NCBI GenBank assembly: GCA_963733505.1
Contig: CAVTDW010000017.1
Location: 134,436 to 198,435, forward strand
Reading direction: 5' to 3'
Length of the DNA: 64,000 bases
Origin: JALYXV01 sp963733505
GTDB lineage: Bacteria > Actinomycetota > Acidimicrobiia > Acidimicrobiales > Palsa-688
Each line of letters begins with the position of its first letter. Positions within the stretch are counted from its first letter, which is position 1. Below are positions 9,559 through 18,574 of the stretch, piece after piece. The position numbers and the translations under genes were made by a program. Below the pieces are notes generated by a model. The model saw only the letters and a program-made list of their open reading frames with translations. It had not been told where the DNA came from and did no database searches.

Positions 9559-10239
9559 CGGGCCACCCCTTGGGCCACGCCCGGGCGGCCGTCGACCATG
9601 TGCCATTGGATTTCCAGTTGCGCTGCCACCCATGGGTCGTGGGTCGTGACCAGGAGCCCGGCGTTCGACTCATGAGCCCGCTCGGTCAGCAGGGCGACCA
9701 CGATGGCGGCGCTGGCGTGGTCCAGCTGACCGGTCGGCTCGTCGGCGAGGATGAGGCGAGGGCGGGTCACGAGCGCGCGGGCAACGGCCACCCGCTGGGC
9801 CTGGCCACCCGAGATTTCGCCCGGCACCTTGTCCGCTAGGTCGCCAAGGTCGAACTCGCTCGAGCATCGCCACGGCGGCGGTGCGGGCGGAGGAGCCCGG
9901 CTGGCCAGCAAGGACGAGGGGAAAAGCCACGTTCTCTGCGATGTCGAGGTCGGGCAGGAGGCTTGGGCCCTGGAATACCAGTCCGAGCGACCCGGCTGGC
10001 AGTCGGGCTGGTAATCCTCCCAAACCGGGCCAGCGAATCACGCCGCTCGTCGGCGTATCGAGGCCCGCCAACAGATGGACGAACGTCGACTTGCCGGACC
10101 CCGACGGGCCCACCAACGCGATCTGCTGTCCGGCCAGGATCCGGCAACTCGTGCCGTGGACGGCTACGACCGCCGACGGACCTCGCCCATAGGTGCGGGA
10201 AATGCCTTCGGCGACGACGAGTGTCGAGTCATCCGTCAC
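9555..10239 (-). CDS. LolD/MacB-type ABC transporter ATP-binding protein (one frameshift)
   Basis: The first part (10239 down to about 9853) has the A-loop region TYGRGPSAVVAVHG, Walker A GPSGSGKST and the Q-loop VFQGPSLLPDLDI. The second part, in the next frame, has the signature ISGGQAQRVAVARALV, Walker B LILADEPTGQLD and the switch His in VTTHDPW. Removing one base near 9853 joins them as LERVDLGDLADKVPGE. The GTG start overlaps the stop of the preceding ATPase and the stop overlaps the permease ATG, so translation of all three is coupled. It should power the neighbouring FtsX-like permease. Confidence 0.85.
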
Positions 10240-10931
10240 GCGACCACCCGCCCGTCGGCCAGGGTGATGACCCGGTCGGCGGTCGCGGCCACCGCCGGGC
10301 TGTGCGTCGCCACCACCAAAGCCAGGCCGCGGGTCACCTCGGTCCGCAGGAGCTCGAGCAGCTGGGCCTCGGTGGCCCGGTCGATCTCCGCTGTCGGTTC
10401 GTCGCCCAGTAGGACGGGGGGCCGGTTCACCAGCGCCACCGCCAGACCGGCGCGTACCGCCTCGCCTCCCGAGAGCTGGGCGGGAAAGGCGTCCGCCCGG
10501 CCCGCCAGCCCGACCCGAGCTAACAGGAGGTCGATGTCGGAACGGTCCAGGTCCGAATGGTCGATGGCGGGGCCGGAACCATGGCCGGCCAGACGCTGCG
10601 CCTGGCGCAAGTTGGCCCGCAGCGTTAGGTGTTCGATGAGGTTGGCCGACTGGAGGACGATCCCGAGATGGGTGGCCCGCAGCCGAGCTCGTTCCCGTTC
10701 CGGACGCCGGCTCATCACCCGGCCGGCCACCTTGACCACGCCACCGTCGGGGTCGTCCAACCCCGCGAGACACGCGAGCAACGTCGTTTTTCCCGACCCT
10801 GAGGGACCCACGACGGCGACGAACTCGCCCGCCGACGCTGCTAGGGATACCCCTCGAAGCGCCATGACTTCGTCGTCGCCGGCGTGGAAGAACCGGTACA
10901 ACTCGGTTGCTTCGACGACAGCCGAGGTCAC
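10236..10931 (-). CDS. LolD/MacB-type ABC transporter ATP-binding protein
   Basis: The protein has 231 residues from a GTG at 10931 that overlaps the stop of the lipoprotein gene. Walker A is GPSGSGKTT, the Q-loop VLQSANLIEHL, the signature LSGGEAVRAGLAVAL, Walker B VLLGDEPTAEID, and the switch His lies in VATHSPAVA. An in-frame extension back to 11168 is shadow sequence inside the lipoprotein gene. It is the first of two ATPases in the operon; the two may form a heterodimer on the single downstream permease. The position after the signature differs from the canonical QxxR, which is worth noting but not disabling in itself. Confidence 0.87.
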   Translation of the reverse strand: MTSAVVEATELYRFFHAGDDEVMALRGVSLAASAGEFVAVVGPSGSGKTTLLACLAGLDDPDGGVVKVAGRVMSRRPERERARLRATHLGIVLQSANLIEHLTLRANLRQAQRLAGHGSGPAIDHSDLDRSDIDLLLARVGLAGRADAFPAQLSGGEAVRAGLAVALVNRPPVLLGDEPTAEIDRATEAQLLELLRTEVTRGLALVVATHSPAVAATADRVITLADGRVVA

Positions 10932-11671
10932 GAGCCCCAGGCGAACGAGTCCGTGACGGTCCGCCACGGGTCGACATTGTCCGAGCCCTTGGGCGATGCC
11001 ACCGTGATCGTGACCAGCTTCCCGGCCTGCCAGAACTCGTAGCGCTCGACGTCTTGGAGAAGGATCTTGCCGGTCACGGAATCGGCGGACGAGTCGGCGC
11101 GATAGGTGATCAGCACCGCGCGGCCCCCTTTTCGCGTCACCTGGGTGACGTTCCCCGCCTGGAAGCACGCGGTCGAGGCGGCCAGCGCCGGCATATCGGA
11201 GGCTTGCGCCGAAGCCGCGGTCGGGGCCGTGGGCGCGGGAGTCATCTCGACTCGTATCGAGTTGAACTTATCGGTGAAGCTGACGACGTTGCCCGACTGG
11301 GCCTGGGCCCAACCCTCGGGGTAGTCGAGGTGATAGCCGTCGCTCGAGTGATAGGTGACGAACTTCTGGGTGTCGGGGATGTCGCCGGGGACGAGAACAT
11401 CGCCGCTTCCACCGCCGCTCGCACCGGCGGTCGTCGATCGGCACGCCAGCGAGACCGCAGTGGTCGCGGTCGTGGCCGACGGGGTGACGGCCGTTGACGG
11501 CCGCGTGGACGACGTGGTGGCCGCCCTCGGTTTCGATGCCGCGTTCGATCCGGATCCCCCGCTGCATGCCGCGGCCACGGCCATCATCAAAAACAGGAGG
11601 GCGCCAGTCGTTCGCGTCCCGGGTCTGCGCGCGTCGGTCACGAATACCGAAGCTACGAGGGCCCGGTTCAA
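10928..11671 (-). CDS. Secreted lipoprotein, first gene of the ABC operon
   Basis: The 247-residue protein has an N-terminal hydrophobic segment ending in a lipobox-like VAAACSG (Cys near residue 36). A Thr/Ser/Ala-rich linker follows. The C-terminal domain has a pattern seen in PsbP/lipoprotein-type domains (HSSDGYHLDYPEGWAQ, then DKFNSIRVEM, then DPWRTVTDSFAWGS). It should be anchored to the outer face of the membrane. Its stop codon overlaps the start of the first ATPase, so it is probably a functional partner of the transporter rather than a bystander. It is divergent from the response regulator gene, with 87 bp between the starts. Confidence 0.8.
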   Translation of the reverse strand: MNRALVASVFVTDARRPGTRTTGALLFLMMAVAAACSGGSGSNAASKPRAATTSSTRPSTAVTPSATTATTAVSLACRSTTAGASGGGSGDVLVPGDIPDTQKFVTYHSSDGYHLDYPEGWAQAQSGNVVSFTDKFNSIRVEMTPAPTAPTAASAQASDMPALAASTACFQAGNVTQVTRKGGRAVLITYRADSSADSVTGKILLQDVERYEFWQAGKLVTITVASPKGSDNVDPWRTVTDSFAWGS

Positions 11672-11758
11672 CCGAGGCCCGGGGGTCGGTAATCGCCGGG
11701 TAAAGCGTGCCCGTCACCAGCGCCCGCACGCCAGGGCTGGTGCGATTCGACCGTAACA

Positions 11759-12496
11759 TTGCAACCGGTGCTGGGCTCGTCGCTGCTCGTAGTCGAAGAC
11801 GACGAGGCGATCGGGCGATCGCTCGTGCTGGCGTTGACCGGTCAGGGTGCAACCGTGGACTGGGCCCGCACCGGTATAGACGCATTGCGATTGGTCGGCG
11901 CCGGCACCGACCTGGTCTTGCTCGACCTCGGCCTGCCCGATATGGACGGCGTCGAAGTGTGCCGGCGCCTTCGGGGGCGGTACCCGCCCCTCGAGATTCT
12001 GGTGGTGACGGCCCGAAGTGAAGAGATCGACGTCGTCGTTGGCCTGGATGCCGGTGCCGACGACTACCTCGTGAAGCCGTTCCGGCTGGCCGAGCTGCTG
12101 GCTCGGATCCGGGCCCGGCTGCGCCGCCAGGGAACCGGCGAGCGTGATGCGGTCGACATTGCGACCCGGCGGGGACTGCTGCACCTGGACCTGGCCGCCC
12201 GGCGCTGTGCCGTCGCGGGTGACGAGGTCAACCTGCGAACCCGAGAGTTCGACTTGCTGGCGGTCCTCGCGCTTGACGCCGGTCGGGTCGTCTCGCGCCG
12301 ACGGCTCCTCGCGGAAGTTTGGGATCAGCATTTCGACAGCACGACCAAAACGCTGGACATGCACGTCTCGGCGTTGCGGCGCAAGCTTGATGGCGGCGAG
12401 GCGCCCGCTGCGCCCAGCTTGATCACCACGGTCCGCAGCGTTGGATACCGGCTGGAGCAGCAGAGCGATGGGAGCACGCAGACCGATGGGAGCTGA
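11759..12496 (+). CDS. OmpR/PhoB-family response regulator
   Basis: This regulator has an N-terminal receiver domain with the acidic pair in VVEDDEA, the phospho-acceptor D56 in VLLDLGLPD, a Thr in VVTARSEE and the conserved Lys in DDYLVKPFR. A C-terminal winged helix follows (LNLRTREFDLLAVLA-like core, then SALRRKLD and TVRSVGYRL). A TTG at 11759 gives 245 residues; the GTG at 11768 is an equally good start. The cognate kinase begins 21 bp downstream. Its position opposite the lipoprotein-ABC operon suggests it may control that operon, as in antimicrobial-peptide-responsive modules, but this is inference. Confidence 0.9.
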   Translation: MQPVLGSSLLVVEDDEAIGRSLVLALTGQGATVDWARTGIDALRLVGAGTDLVLLDLGLPDMDGVEVCRRLRGRYPPLEILVVTARSEEIDVVVGLDAGADDYLVKPFRLAELLARIRARLRRQGTGERDAVDIATRRGLLHLDLAARRCAVAGDEVNLRTREFDLLAVLALDAGRVVSRRRLLAEVWDQHFDSTTKTLDMHVSALRRKLDGGEAPAAPSLITTVRSVGYRLEQQSDGSTQTDGS

Positions 12497-12517
12497 GGCC
12501 GTGGGAAAGGGCTGCGG

Positions 12518-13858
12518 TTGAGACGTCGCATCCTGGTCGCCACGTTGCTGATCACCACCGCCACCCTGCTGGTGTTCGGGATTCCGCTGGCGTGGGCGCT
12601 CGGCCGGGTCTACCGCAGCCACGAACTGAGCCGGCTCCAGCAGGCTGCGATCCTGGCCGCCGCGGTGGTACCGGCCGAGGGTTTGCACGGGTCCGATCCC
12701 ATCGAACCTCCGGCAGTGGCAGCCGGTGTCCACGTGGCGTACTACGACGACCGCGGGGTGCTGGTAGCTGGCGCCGGTCCCGCCGGGGCTGACGCCCAGG
12801 CCCGTTCGGCGCTGCGGGGCGACCCGGCACAGGGCACAAGCGGTACCCGGCTCGTGTCAGCCCATCCGATCACGGTGAACGAGGCGACCGTTGGGACCGT
12901 GGAGGCATCATCCTCCCTTGCGGCGCTGGCATGGCGCACCTTGCGGGCGCGAATGGAGATGCTGGCCTTGGGTCTTTTGGCACTCGGCGCCGCGACGGGG
13001 TTCGCCTTGTGGCAGGCCCGCCGGTTGGCCCAGCCGGTGGACGACCTGATCGCGGCCGCGGGCCGGTTGGGAGAGGGTGACTTCACCGTGTCTGCCCGGC
13101 CATCGGGCGTGGCGGAGGTCGACCGGGCGGAGGCGGTTCTGGCGTCGACATCATGGCGGTTGCAGGCGTTGGTAGCCCAGGAGCGGGCATTCACGGGCCA
13201 TGCGTCGCATCAGTTGCGAACCCCGCTGACGGCGCTTCGGCTCTCGCTGGACAACGCCCTACTGACCCCTGGTGTCGACGTCGAACAAGCCCTGCGCGAC
13301 GCGGTCACCGAAGTCGACCGTATGCAAGACACCCTCGACCAGTTGTTCCTGCTGGCCCGCAGTGGTACCACTTCGGCCCCGGCCTTGGCCGGTCGCACCG
13401 TCGCCGTCGGCGACGTCCTGGGCGACCTCCAACGGCGGTGGCATCCGATCCTGGCGGAGCGGGGGCGCCGGTTGGAGGTGCGCCATCAGGGGTCGGTCGC
13501 GGACAGGCGCGGTCCAGCCACGTTGGGCCAGATTCTCGACATCTTGGTGGACAACGCCACGACGCACGGAGGGGGGTCCGTCGAGGTCGCGGCCAGTATC
13601 GTTTCGGGTGGAATCAGCATCGGGGTCCACGACGAGGGCGACGGGATGATTCAGATCCCCACGTTGGCTCCGGCGGAGCTGCGCACGACGTCGGGATCGA
13701 GCGCCGAGTCAATGGAGGGGGGACGGGGCGGCGCCAATGGAGACGACAGTCACGGACTCGGCCTGCGATTGGCCCAATCGCTCGCCGAGGCGGCAGGTGG
13801 TCGGCTGGTGCTCAAGTCGTCCGGCCCGGGTCCGCTCGTCGCGGTGATCCTTCCCTAA
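12518..13858 (+). CDS. Membrane sensor histidine kinase
   Basis: The kinase is 446 residues from a TTG start. A transmembrane helix (residues 5-28) is followed by a short extracytoplasmic domain of about 110 residues. A second helix (148-166), a HAMP-like segment (ARRLAQPVDDLIAAAGRLGEGDF) and the H-box FTGHASHQLRTPLTAL with H231 come next. The ATP-binding domain has an N-box (LDILVDNATTHG), a G1 box (GVHDEGDGM) and a G2 box (GLGLRLAQSLAEAAGG). It should phosphorylate the response regulator encoded 21 bp upstream. The signal is unknown. Confidence 0.9.
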   Translation: MRRRILVATLLITTATLLVFGIPLAWALGRVYRSHELSRLQQAAILAAAVVPAEGLHGSDPIEPPAVAAGVHVAYYDDRGVLVAGAGPAGADAQARSALRGDPAQGTSGTRLVSAHPITVNEATVGTVEASSSLAALAWRTLRARMEMLALGLLALGAATGFALWQARRLAQPVDDLIAAAGRLGEGDFTVSARPSGVAEVDRAEAVLASTSWRLQALVAQERAFTGHASHQLRTPLTALRLSLDNALLTPGVDVEQALRDAVTEVDRMQDTLDQLFLLARSGTTSAPALAGRTVAVGDVLGDLQRRWHPILAERGRRLEVRHQGSVADRRGPATLGQILDILVDNATTHGGGSVEVAASIVSGGISIGVHDEGDGMIQIPTLAPAELRTTSGSSAESMEGGRGGANGDDSHGLGLRLAQSLAEAAGGRLVLKSSGPGPLVAVILP

Positions 13859-13879
13859 CGAGGAACTGGGGAGGCCCCG

Positions 13880-14971
13880 ATGGCCCCGGCGAAGCGCCGA
13901 GTGCTCACCGATCTTCACCTGAATCGAGCCCTGCTGGCCCGCCAGTTGCTGCTTCAGCGGGTTCGCCTGCCGTTGCCGCGCGTGCTCGAATCGGTTGCGG
14001 GGTTGCAGGCCCAGTACGCACCGTCGATGTACATCGCTTTGTGGTCGAGGGTCGAGGGGTTCGAGCGCCCGGCGCTGACGGCCGCCTTGGAAGACCGTCG
14101 GGTGATCCAAGCGACGCTGATGCGCGCAACTATTCACCTCGTCTCGGCGAGGGACTACTGGCCCCTCGCAATGGCGGTGGGCGATGCCCGCCGTTCGTGG
14201 TGGTTGGCATCCCGACGGGGCACCGTGACCGACGACGAGATGGTCGCGGCGGCCGCACAACTACACGCACCGCTTTCGCAGGGTCCGATGCGGCGCAAGG
14301 AGATCGACGCGGCCATCGGGCGGGAGCTGGCGTCCGGTGTCGGTTTCTGGCTGGACCTGGTGCGGGTTCCCCCATCGGGCACGTGGGAGCACCGCCGGGC
14401 TGACCTGTACGCCCTGGCCTCATGGTGGTTGCCTGCGGGCGCCCCGCCCGGCGACCGCAGCACCGACGAACGCAGCGCTGGCGAGCGCAGGGCCGGCGAA
14501 CGCAGCGCCGACGAGTACCTCGTGCGCCGCTACCTGGGCGGGTTCGGCCCGGCAACGGCCGGCGAGGTTGCCCAGTGGGCCGGCCTGCCCGTCGGCCGTG
14601 TCCTGCCCACGCTGCAACGTCTCGACCTGCGCCAGTTCGAATCGCCGGACGGCGACCAGCTGTTCGACCTCCCTCGAGCCCCCCTCCCCGGACCGCACAC
14701 CGAAGCCCCGGTTCGCTTCCTTCCTGTCTGGGAGGCGCTGCTCCTGGTCCACGCCCGCCGCAAGCAGGTGTTGGCCGAGGAGTACCGCCCGCTCCTGTTC
14801 ACGTCCAAAAATCCCCACTCGCTCAACACCTTTCTGGTCGACGGCAAGGTGGCCGGGACGTGGCGGTACGACGCCGGCGAGGTGCGCCCCGAGCCATTCG
14901 CCCGCCTCGAGCCGGCGGCGGAGCGCGACGTCGCCCAGGAGGCCGAGCGCCTGGCGGCATTTCACCGGTAG
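13880..14971 (+). CDS. Winged-helix DNA-binding protein of the AlkZ (HTH_42) family
   Basis: The 363-residue protein shows the AlkZ-like start LNRALLARQLLLQRV and the motif GLQAQYAPSMYIALWSR. The QxQ pair in that motif is the catalytic element in characterised AlkZ glycosylases, which unhook alkylated bases or interstrand crosslinks from DNA. ATLMRATIHLVSARDYW and the C-terminal FTSKNPHSLNTFLVDGKVAGTW also match the family. Residues about 192-212 are a hydrophilic insert built from 15-bp repeats (STDERSAGERRAGERSADEY). The gene lies 21 bp after the kinase gene. Glycosylase activity is inferred from the QxQ motif. Confidence 0.8.
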   Translation: MAPAKRRVLTDLHLNRALLARQLLLQRVRLPLPRVLESVAGLQAQYAPSMYIALWSRVEGFERPALTAALEDRRVIQATLMRATIHLVSARDYWPLAMAVGDARRSWWLASRRGTVTDDEMVAAAAQLHAPLSQGPMRRKEIDAAIGRELASGVGFWLDLVRVPPSGTWEHRRADLYALASWWLPAGAPPGDRSTDERSAGERRAGERSADEYLVRRYLGGFGPATAGEVAQWAGLPVGRVLPTLQRLDLRQFESPDGDQLFDLPRAPLPGPHTEAPVRFLPVWEALLLVHARRKQVLAEEYRPLLFTSKNPHSLNTFLVDGKVAGTWRYDAGEVRPEPFARLEPAAERDVAQEAERLAAFHR

Positions 14972-15053
14972 GGGGCCCAGGCGCGTAAGAAAAACCGGGG
15001 TTGGGTATGACTCTCGGAGCCCCGCACACAGCGGGACGGCGGAGGAGGTACCG

Positions 15054-15635
15054 ATGGCAGACAACGAGAGCAATGAGGGCCGTGATCTGATCGAGCTGTT
15101 GCTGGAGGATCACGCCAAGGCCAAGAGCCTGCTGGAGCAGATCGACGGCAGCGGTGACAGCGACGACCTGGCGGCGCTGTTCCCCCGTTTGGTCAAGGAC
15201 TTGGTCGCCCACGAGGTGGCGGAGGAAGAGATCGTCTACCCGGCGCTTCGATCCTGGGTCGAAGGCGGCGATGCATTGGCCGAAGCCAGAGTCGCCGAGC
15301 AGCAGCAGGCCGAAGAAGTCCTGGCCGCGATGGAACGCATGGAGATCGGTTCGGCGGAGTTCCGCCAGTCGTTGCTCCAGCTGAAGGGCGCGGTGCTCGA
15401 GCACGCATCCCACGAGGAAGCCGAGGTGTTCCCGGCCCTCAAGGCGGGAGTCTCGCCCGAGCGGCTCAACACTCTGGGACAGGCCTACACCATCGCCAAG
15501 GCGGTGGCACCGACCCATCCGCACCCCCACGCGCCGAGCAGCTTCCCCGGCAACGTGCTGGTGGGACCGGCGATCGCGATCGTCGACCGCGCCTACGACG
15601 CGGTCCGCTCGGTGCTGCAGAAGGTCGGCGGCTAG
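15054..15635 (+). CDS. Hemerythrin HHE-domain protein
   Basis: The 193-residue protein has an HHE cation-binding domain: LLLEDHAKAKSLLEQ, LVAHEVAEEEIVYPAL and VLEHASHEEAEVFPAL. These contain the H and HxxxE ligands expected for a di-iron centre. The C-terminal tail is hydrophobic and Pro/His-rich (THPHPHAPSSFPGN). A strong Shine-Dalgarno GGAGGAGGT at 15041-15049 fixes the ATG at 15054; the frame is open far upstream but that part is shadow of the AlkZ-like gene. A GGGTAT element at 15003-15008 resembles the -10 box of SigB/SigF promoters, but I see no convincing -35. Likely roles are oxygen, nitric-oxide or iron handling. Confidence 0.87.
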   Translation: MADNESNEGRDLIELLLEDHAKAKSLLEQIDGSGDSDDLAALFPRLVKDLVAHEVAEEEIVYPALRSWVEGGDALAEARVAEQQQAEEVLAAMERMEIGSAEFRQSLLQLKGAVLEHASHEEAEVFPALKAGVSPERLNTLGQAYTIAKAVAPTHPHPHAPSSFPGNVLVGPAIAIVDRAYDAVRSVLQKVGG

Positions 15636-15659
15636 CAGCACCGCCGCGAAAATGGCTGG

Positions 15660-15680
15660 CGGCCGCCCCCAGGGCGGCCG
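15660..15680 (+). terminator. GC-rich hairpin after the hemerythrin gene
   Basis: A perfect 9-bp stem, CGGCCGCCC with GGGCGGCCG, closes a 3-nt loop 24 bp after the hemerythrin stop and 15 bp before the next start. There is no T-run. It could act as a weak terminator or a processing site between the hemerythrin gene and the ABC exporter genes. Confidence 0.45.
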
Positions 15681-15695
15681 GTAGCCTGCCGGGCG

Positions 15696-16790
15696 ATGAC
15701 TTCGAACTTCGCCATCGAGGCCCACGATCTTCGCAAGCGCTACGGCGACAGCCTGGCGCTGGACGGCATCGACCTGTCCGTCGCCACCGGGTCGGTGTGT
15801 GGGTTGCTCGGACCCAACGGTGCCGGCAAGACGACCGCGGTCCGAATTCTCACCACCCTTTCGAGGCCCAATGGCGGCACCGCCCGAGTGGCGGGCTTCG
15901 ACGTGGTCGAAAGCCCACGTGAGGTCCGCCGCCGGATCGGCTTGGCCGCCCAGGACGCCACCGTCGACGGCCTGCTCACCGGCCTGGAAAACCTGACGAT
16001 GATCGGCGAGCTCCACCACCTCGGCCGAGCCGTGGCCCGGCGGCGAGGCGAAGAGTTGCTGGAGCAGTTCGCCCTGGCCGACGCGGGCCGCAAGCTGGCC
16101 AAGGAGTACTCAGGCGGGATGCGACGACGCCTCGACCTGGCGGCGACGCTGGTGGCGGGCCCCGAGGTGCTGTTTCTCGACGAGCCGACCACCGGCCTCG
16201 ACCCTCGAGGCCGCAACGAGCTGTGGGCGGTGCTCGACACCCTGGTCGACGAGGGGACGACGGTCCTGCTCACGACCCAGTACCTCGAGGAAGCGGAACG
16301 CCTGGCCGACGAGATCGTGGTCATCGACCACGGCCGGGTAATCGCCCGGGGCGACGCCCGCCACCTCAAGCGCCAAGTGGGCGGCGACCAGTTGTTGATC
16401 GTTCCGGTCAACCCCGACGACTTGGCCCCGGTGGCGGCGATCGTGGAGCGCGTCGTCGGCGTGCGAGCCACCATCGACCGCCCGACCCGGCGGGTGATGG
16501 CGCCCGCAGCATCAGGCGCCGCGGCCATTGCCTCGGTGGCCACCGAGCTGGTCACGGCGGGCATCGACGTCGAAGACCTGGGCCTGCACCAGCCGACGCT
16601 CGACGACGTTTTCCTGACGCTGACCGGGACCCCCGCGGCGACCGACGCCTCCAAGGCCTCCGCCACAACCGCCCCCGCTACCGACGCCACAACCGCCACC
16701 GCCACCGAGGCCACAACCGCCGCGACCGCCACCGGGGCCACAACCGCCCCCACCAGCGAGGCCGCCCCCGCCGAGGAGGTCCTGCAATGA
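15696..16790 (+). CDS. DrrA-like ABC exporter ATP-binding protein
   Basis: The protein has 364 residues. It carries Walker A GPNGAGKTT, Q-loop AAQDATVDGLLTG, signature YSGGMRRRLDLAATLV, Walker B VLFLDEPTTGLDPRGR and the switch His region LLTTQYLEEAERLAD. These are the marks of the daunorubicin-resistance (DrrA) subfamily. The region after the NBD ends with a DrrA-like LHQPTLDDVFLTLTG block and then about 45 residues made almost only of Thr and Ala in short repeats. That tail is unusual and is probably a flexible extension. The stop overlaps the permease start (ATGA). Confidence 0.9.
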   Translation: MTSNFAIEAHDLRKRYGDSLALDGIDLSVATGSVCGLLGPNGAGKTTAVRILTTLSRPNGGTARVAGFDVVESPREVRRRIGLAAQDATVDGLLTGLENLTMIGELHHLGRAVARRRGEELLEQFALADAGRKLAKEYSGGMRRRLDLAATLVAGPEVLFLDEPTTGLDPRGRNELWAVLDTLVDEGTTVLLTTQYLEEAERLADEIVVIDHGRVIARGDARHLKRQVGGDQLLIVPVNPDDLAPVAAIVERVVGVRATIDRPTRRVMAPAASGAAAIASVATELVTAGIDVEDLGLHQPTLDDVFLTLTGTPAATDASKASATTAPATDATTATATEATTAATATGATTAPTSEAAPAEEVLQ

Positions 16791-17683
16791 CGACCGGGAC
16801 GATCCCGAACACCGCAGCAACCCAAGCAACGACGACCCCTACGCCGTCCACACCGGTCGAGCTGGGACCGCCCGGCGACCGCCGGAGCTCGGCACTCGCC
16901 GACATGTGGGTCGTAGCCCGCCGCGGCCTGCTTCACATGCGCCGCGAACCCGAAGTCCTGGCCGACGCCACCATCCAACCGGTCATGTTCGTGCTGCTGT
17001 TCGCCTACGTCTTCGGCGGGGCCATCAGCGTTCCCGGCGGCGGCAGCTACCGGGAGTTCCTCATCGGGGGCATCTTCGCCCAGACGATCGTCTTCGGAGG
17101 AACCTTTGGTGTCGCCATGGCCATTGCCGCCGATCGGAACAACGGTGCCATGGACCGGTTCCGTTCGTTGCCCATGGCCCGCAGTGCCGTGCTCGGTGGC
17201 CACGCCCTCGCCAACCTGCTGAAAGCCCTGCTGCCCATGGCGTTCATGTCGGTGTGCGGGCTCATCGTCGGCTGGCGTATCCACACCGACGTCTGGCACG
17301 CCGCGGCCGCCTACGGGCTGCTGATTCTGTTCGCCTTCGCCATGATCTGGATCGGCGTCTTGCTGGGCAGCTCGCTGGCCACGCCCCAGGCGGTCCAAGG
17401 TGTGGCGTTCGTGGCCATCTTCCCGCTCACGTTCGTGGCCAGCACGTTCGTGCCCACCTCGACGCTGCCCGGGGTGCTGAAGACCTTCGCCGAATGGAAC
17501 CCGGTGTCGTCCCTGTCCGGTTCGCTGCGCACCCTGTTCGGCAATCCGGGAGCCAAGGCGCCGGTGGGTGCGCCATGGTCGCTGCAACACCCGGTCCTGT
17601 ACACCGTGATCGCCTCGGCGGTGATCATCGCCGTCGCCGCTCCCATCGCCATCCGCCAGTTCCAGCGATCGATCACCGACTGA
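16787..17683 (+). CDS. DrrB-like ABC-2 type permease
   Basis: The 298-residue permease has a Thr/Pro-rich N-terminus followed by six predicted membrane segments. Typical ABC-2 features are ARRGLLHMRREPEVLADATIQPVMFVLLFAYVFGG, seen in parts, with the Pro-rich IQPVMFVLLF helix, AADRNNGAMDRFRSLPMARSAVLGG and the late FAEWNPVSSLSGSLR block. Its ATG overlaps the stop of the ATPase gene, so the two are translationally coupled. DrrAB-type pairs export hydrophobic compounds such as antibiotics or lipids. The substrate here cannot be read from the sequence. Confidence 0.9.
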   Translation: MTTGTIPNTAATQATTTPTPSTPVELGPPGDRRSSALADMWVVARRGLLHMRREPEVLADATIQPVMFVLLFAYVFGGAISVPGGGSYREFLIGGIFAQTIVFGGTFGVAMAIAADRNNGAMDRFRSLPMARSAVLGGHALANLLKALLPMAFMSVCGLIVGWRIHTDVWHAAAAYGLLILFAFAMIWIGVLLGSSLATPQAVQGVAFVAIFPLTFVASTFVPTSTLPGVLKTFAEWNPVSSLSGSLRTLFGNPGAKAPVGAPWSLQHPVLYTVIASAVIIAVAAPIAIRQFQRSITD

Positions 17684-17743
17684 CGGGGCACCCCCGCCGG
17701 GCCGCGACACCGCCGGCGGACAGGCCCGCCTTAGGCTTCAGGC

Positions 17744-18574
17744 GTGCACCGGCTGATCGCAACGCTCGATCAGCGGCGGGCGTGCAGGCGACAGCGGCGC
17801 TCGCGGTGGACGGCGCTCGCCCTTTTTCCCCTTCTGGCCTTGTCGTCGTTGGTGGCCTGTAGCCACCGCCCCTCGGTGCCGGCGGCGCTGCCGTGCCGCG
17901 CCGCCGCCGGCCCCGAGAGCTACTCGCTCGACGCCGAGCAGGCGGCCAACGCCACCACCATCGCCGCCGTCGGAAAACGCCTCGGCATGCCCGACCACGC
18001 CGTGACCATTGCCCTGGCGACGGCGCTGCAGGAGTCCAAGCTCTACAACCTGTCCTACGGCGATCTCGACTCGCTCGGGCTATTCCAGCAGCGCCCGTCG
18101 CAGGGATGGGGCACCAAGGAGCAGATCCAGTCGCCCCGCTACGCCGCCACCGCCTTCTACACCCACTTGGCCAAGGTCGACAACTGGCAGGCCCTCGACG
18201 TCACCGTCGCGGCCCAAGCGGTCCAGCGCAGCGCCGGGCCCGACGCCTACGCCCGGTGGGAGGCCGAAGCGCGAGTGTTGGCCCAGGCCCTGACCGGCGA
18301 GCTACCCGCGGCGTTCGCCTGCCATGTGCCCGGCAAGGCCACCCCGGCCCTCAACCAGTTCCTGGCTTCGGAAATGGCGGCCGACCTCGGTCCCCCGACG
18401 CTCGGGGCGCCGCTCGACGCCGCCCGGGGCTGGCAGGTGGCGGGCTGGCTCATCGGCCACGCCGGCCAGTTCGGCGTGGCGACGGTCACCTTCGGCGGCC
18501 AGCGCTGGTCGGGCCACAGCGGGGCCTGGAGTGCCCACCCGCCGACGTCGAACACCGTGGAGGTGAACCAATGA
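17744..18574 (+). CDS. Lysozyme-like exported lipoprotein (putative transglycosylase-type fold)
   Basis: From a GTG start the product is 276 residues. It has an Arg-rich N-terminus, a hydrophobic segment and a lipobox-like LSSLVACSH (Cys near residue 39). The segment ATALQESKLYNLSYGDLDS followed by LGLFQQRPSQGWGT resembles the catalytic-Glu region and substrate groove of lysozyme/transglycosylase-like actinobacterial proteins. The Glu in LQES would be the catalytic acid. The C-terminal part (WLIGHAGQFGVATVTFGGQRW) looks like a separate small domain. The stop overlaps the start of the next gene. A cell-wall role is inferred. Confidence 0.72.
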   Translation: MHRLIATLDQRRACRRQRRSRWTALALFPLLALSSLVACSHRPSVPAALPCRAAAGPESYSLDAEQAANATTIAAVGKRLGMPDHAVTIALATALQESKLYNLSYGDLDSLGLFQQRPSQGWGTKEQIQSPRYAATAFYTHLAKVDNWQALDVTVAAQAVQRSAGPDAYARWEAEARVLAQALTGELPAAFACHVPGKATPALNQFLASEMAADLGPPTLGAPLDAARGWQVAGWLIGHAGQFGVATVTFGGQRWSGHSGAWSAHPPTSNTVEVNQ

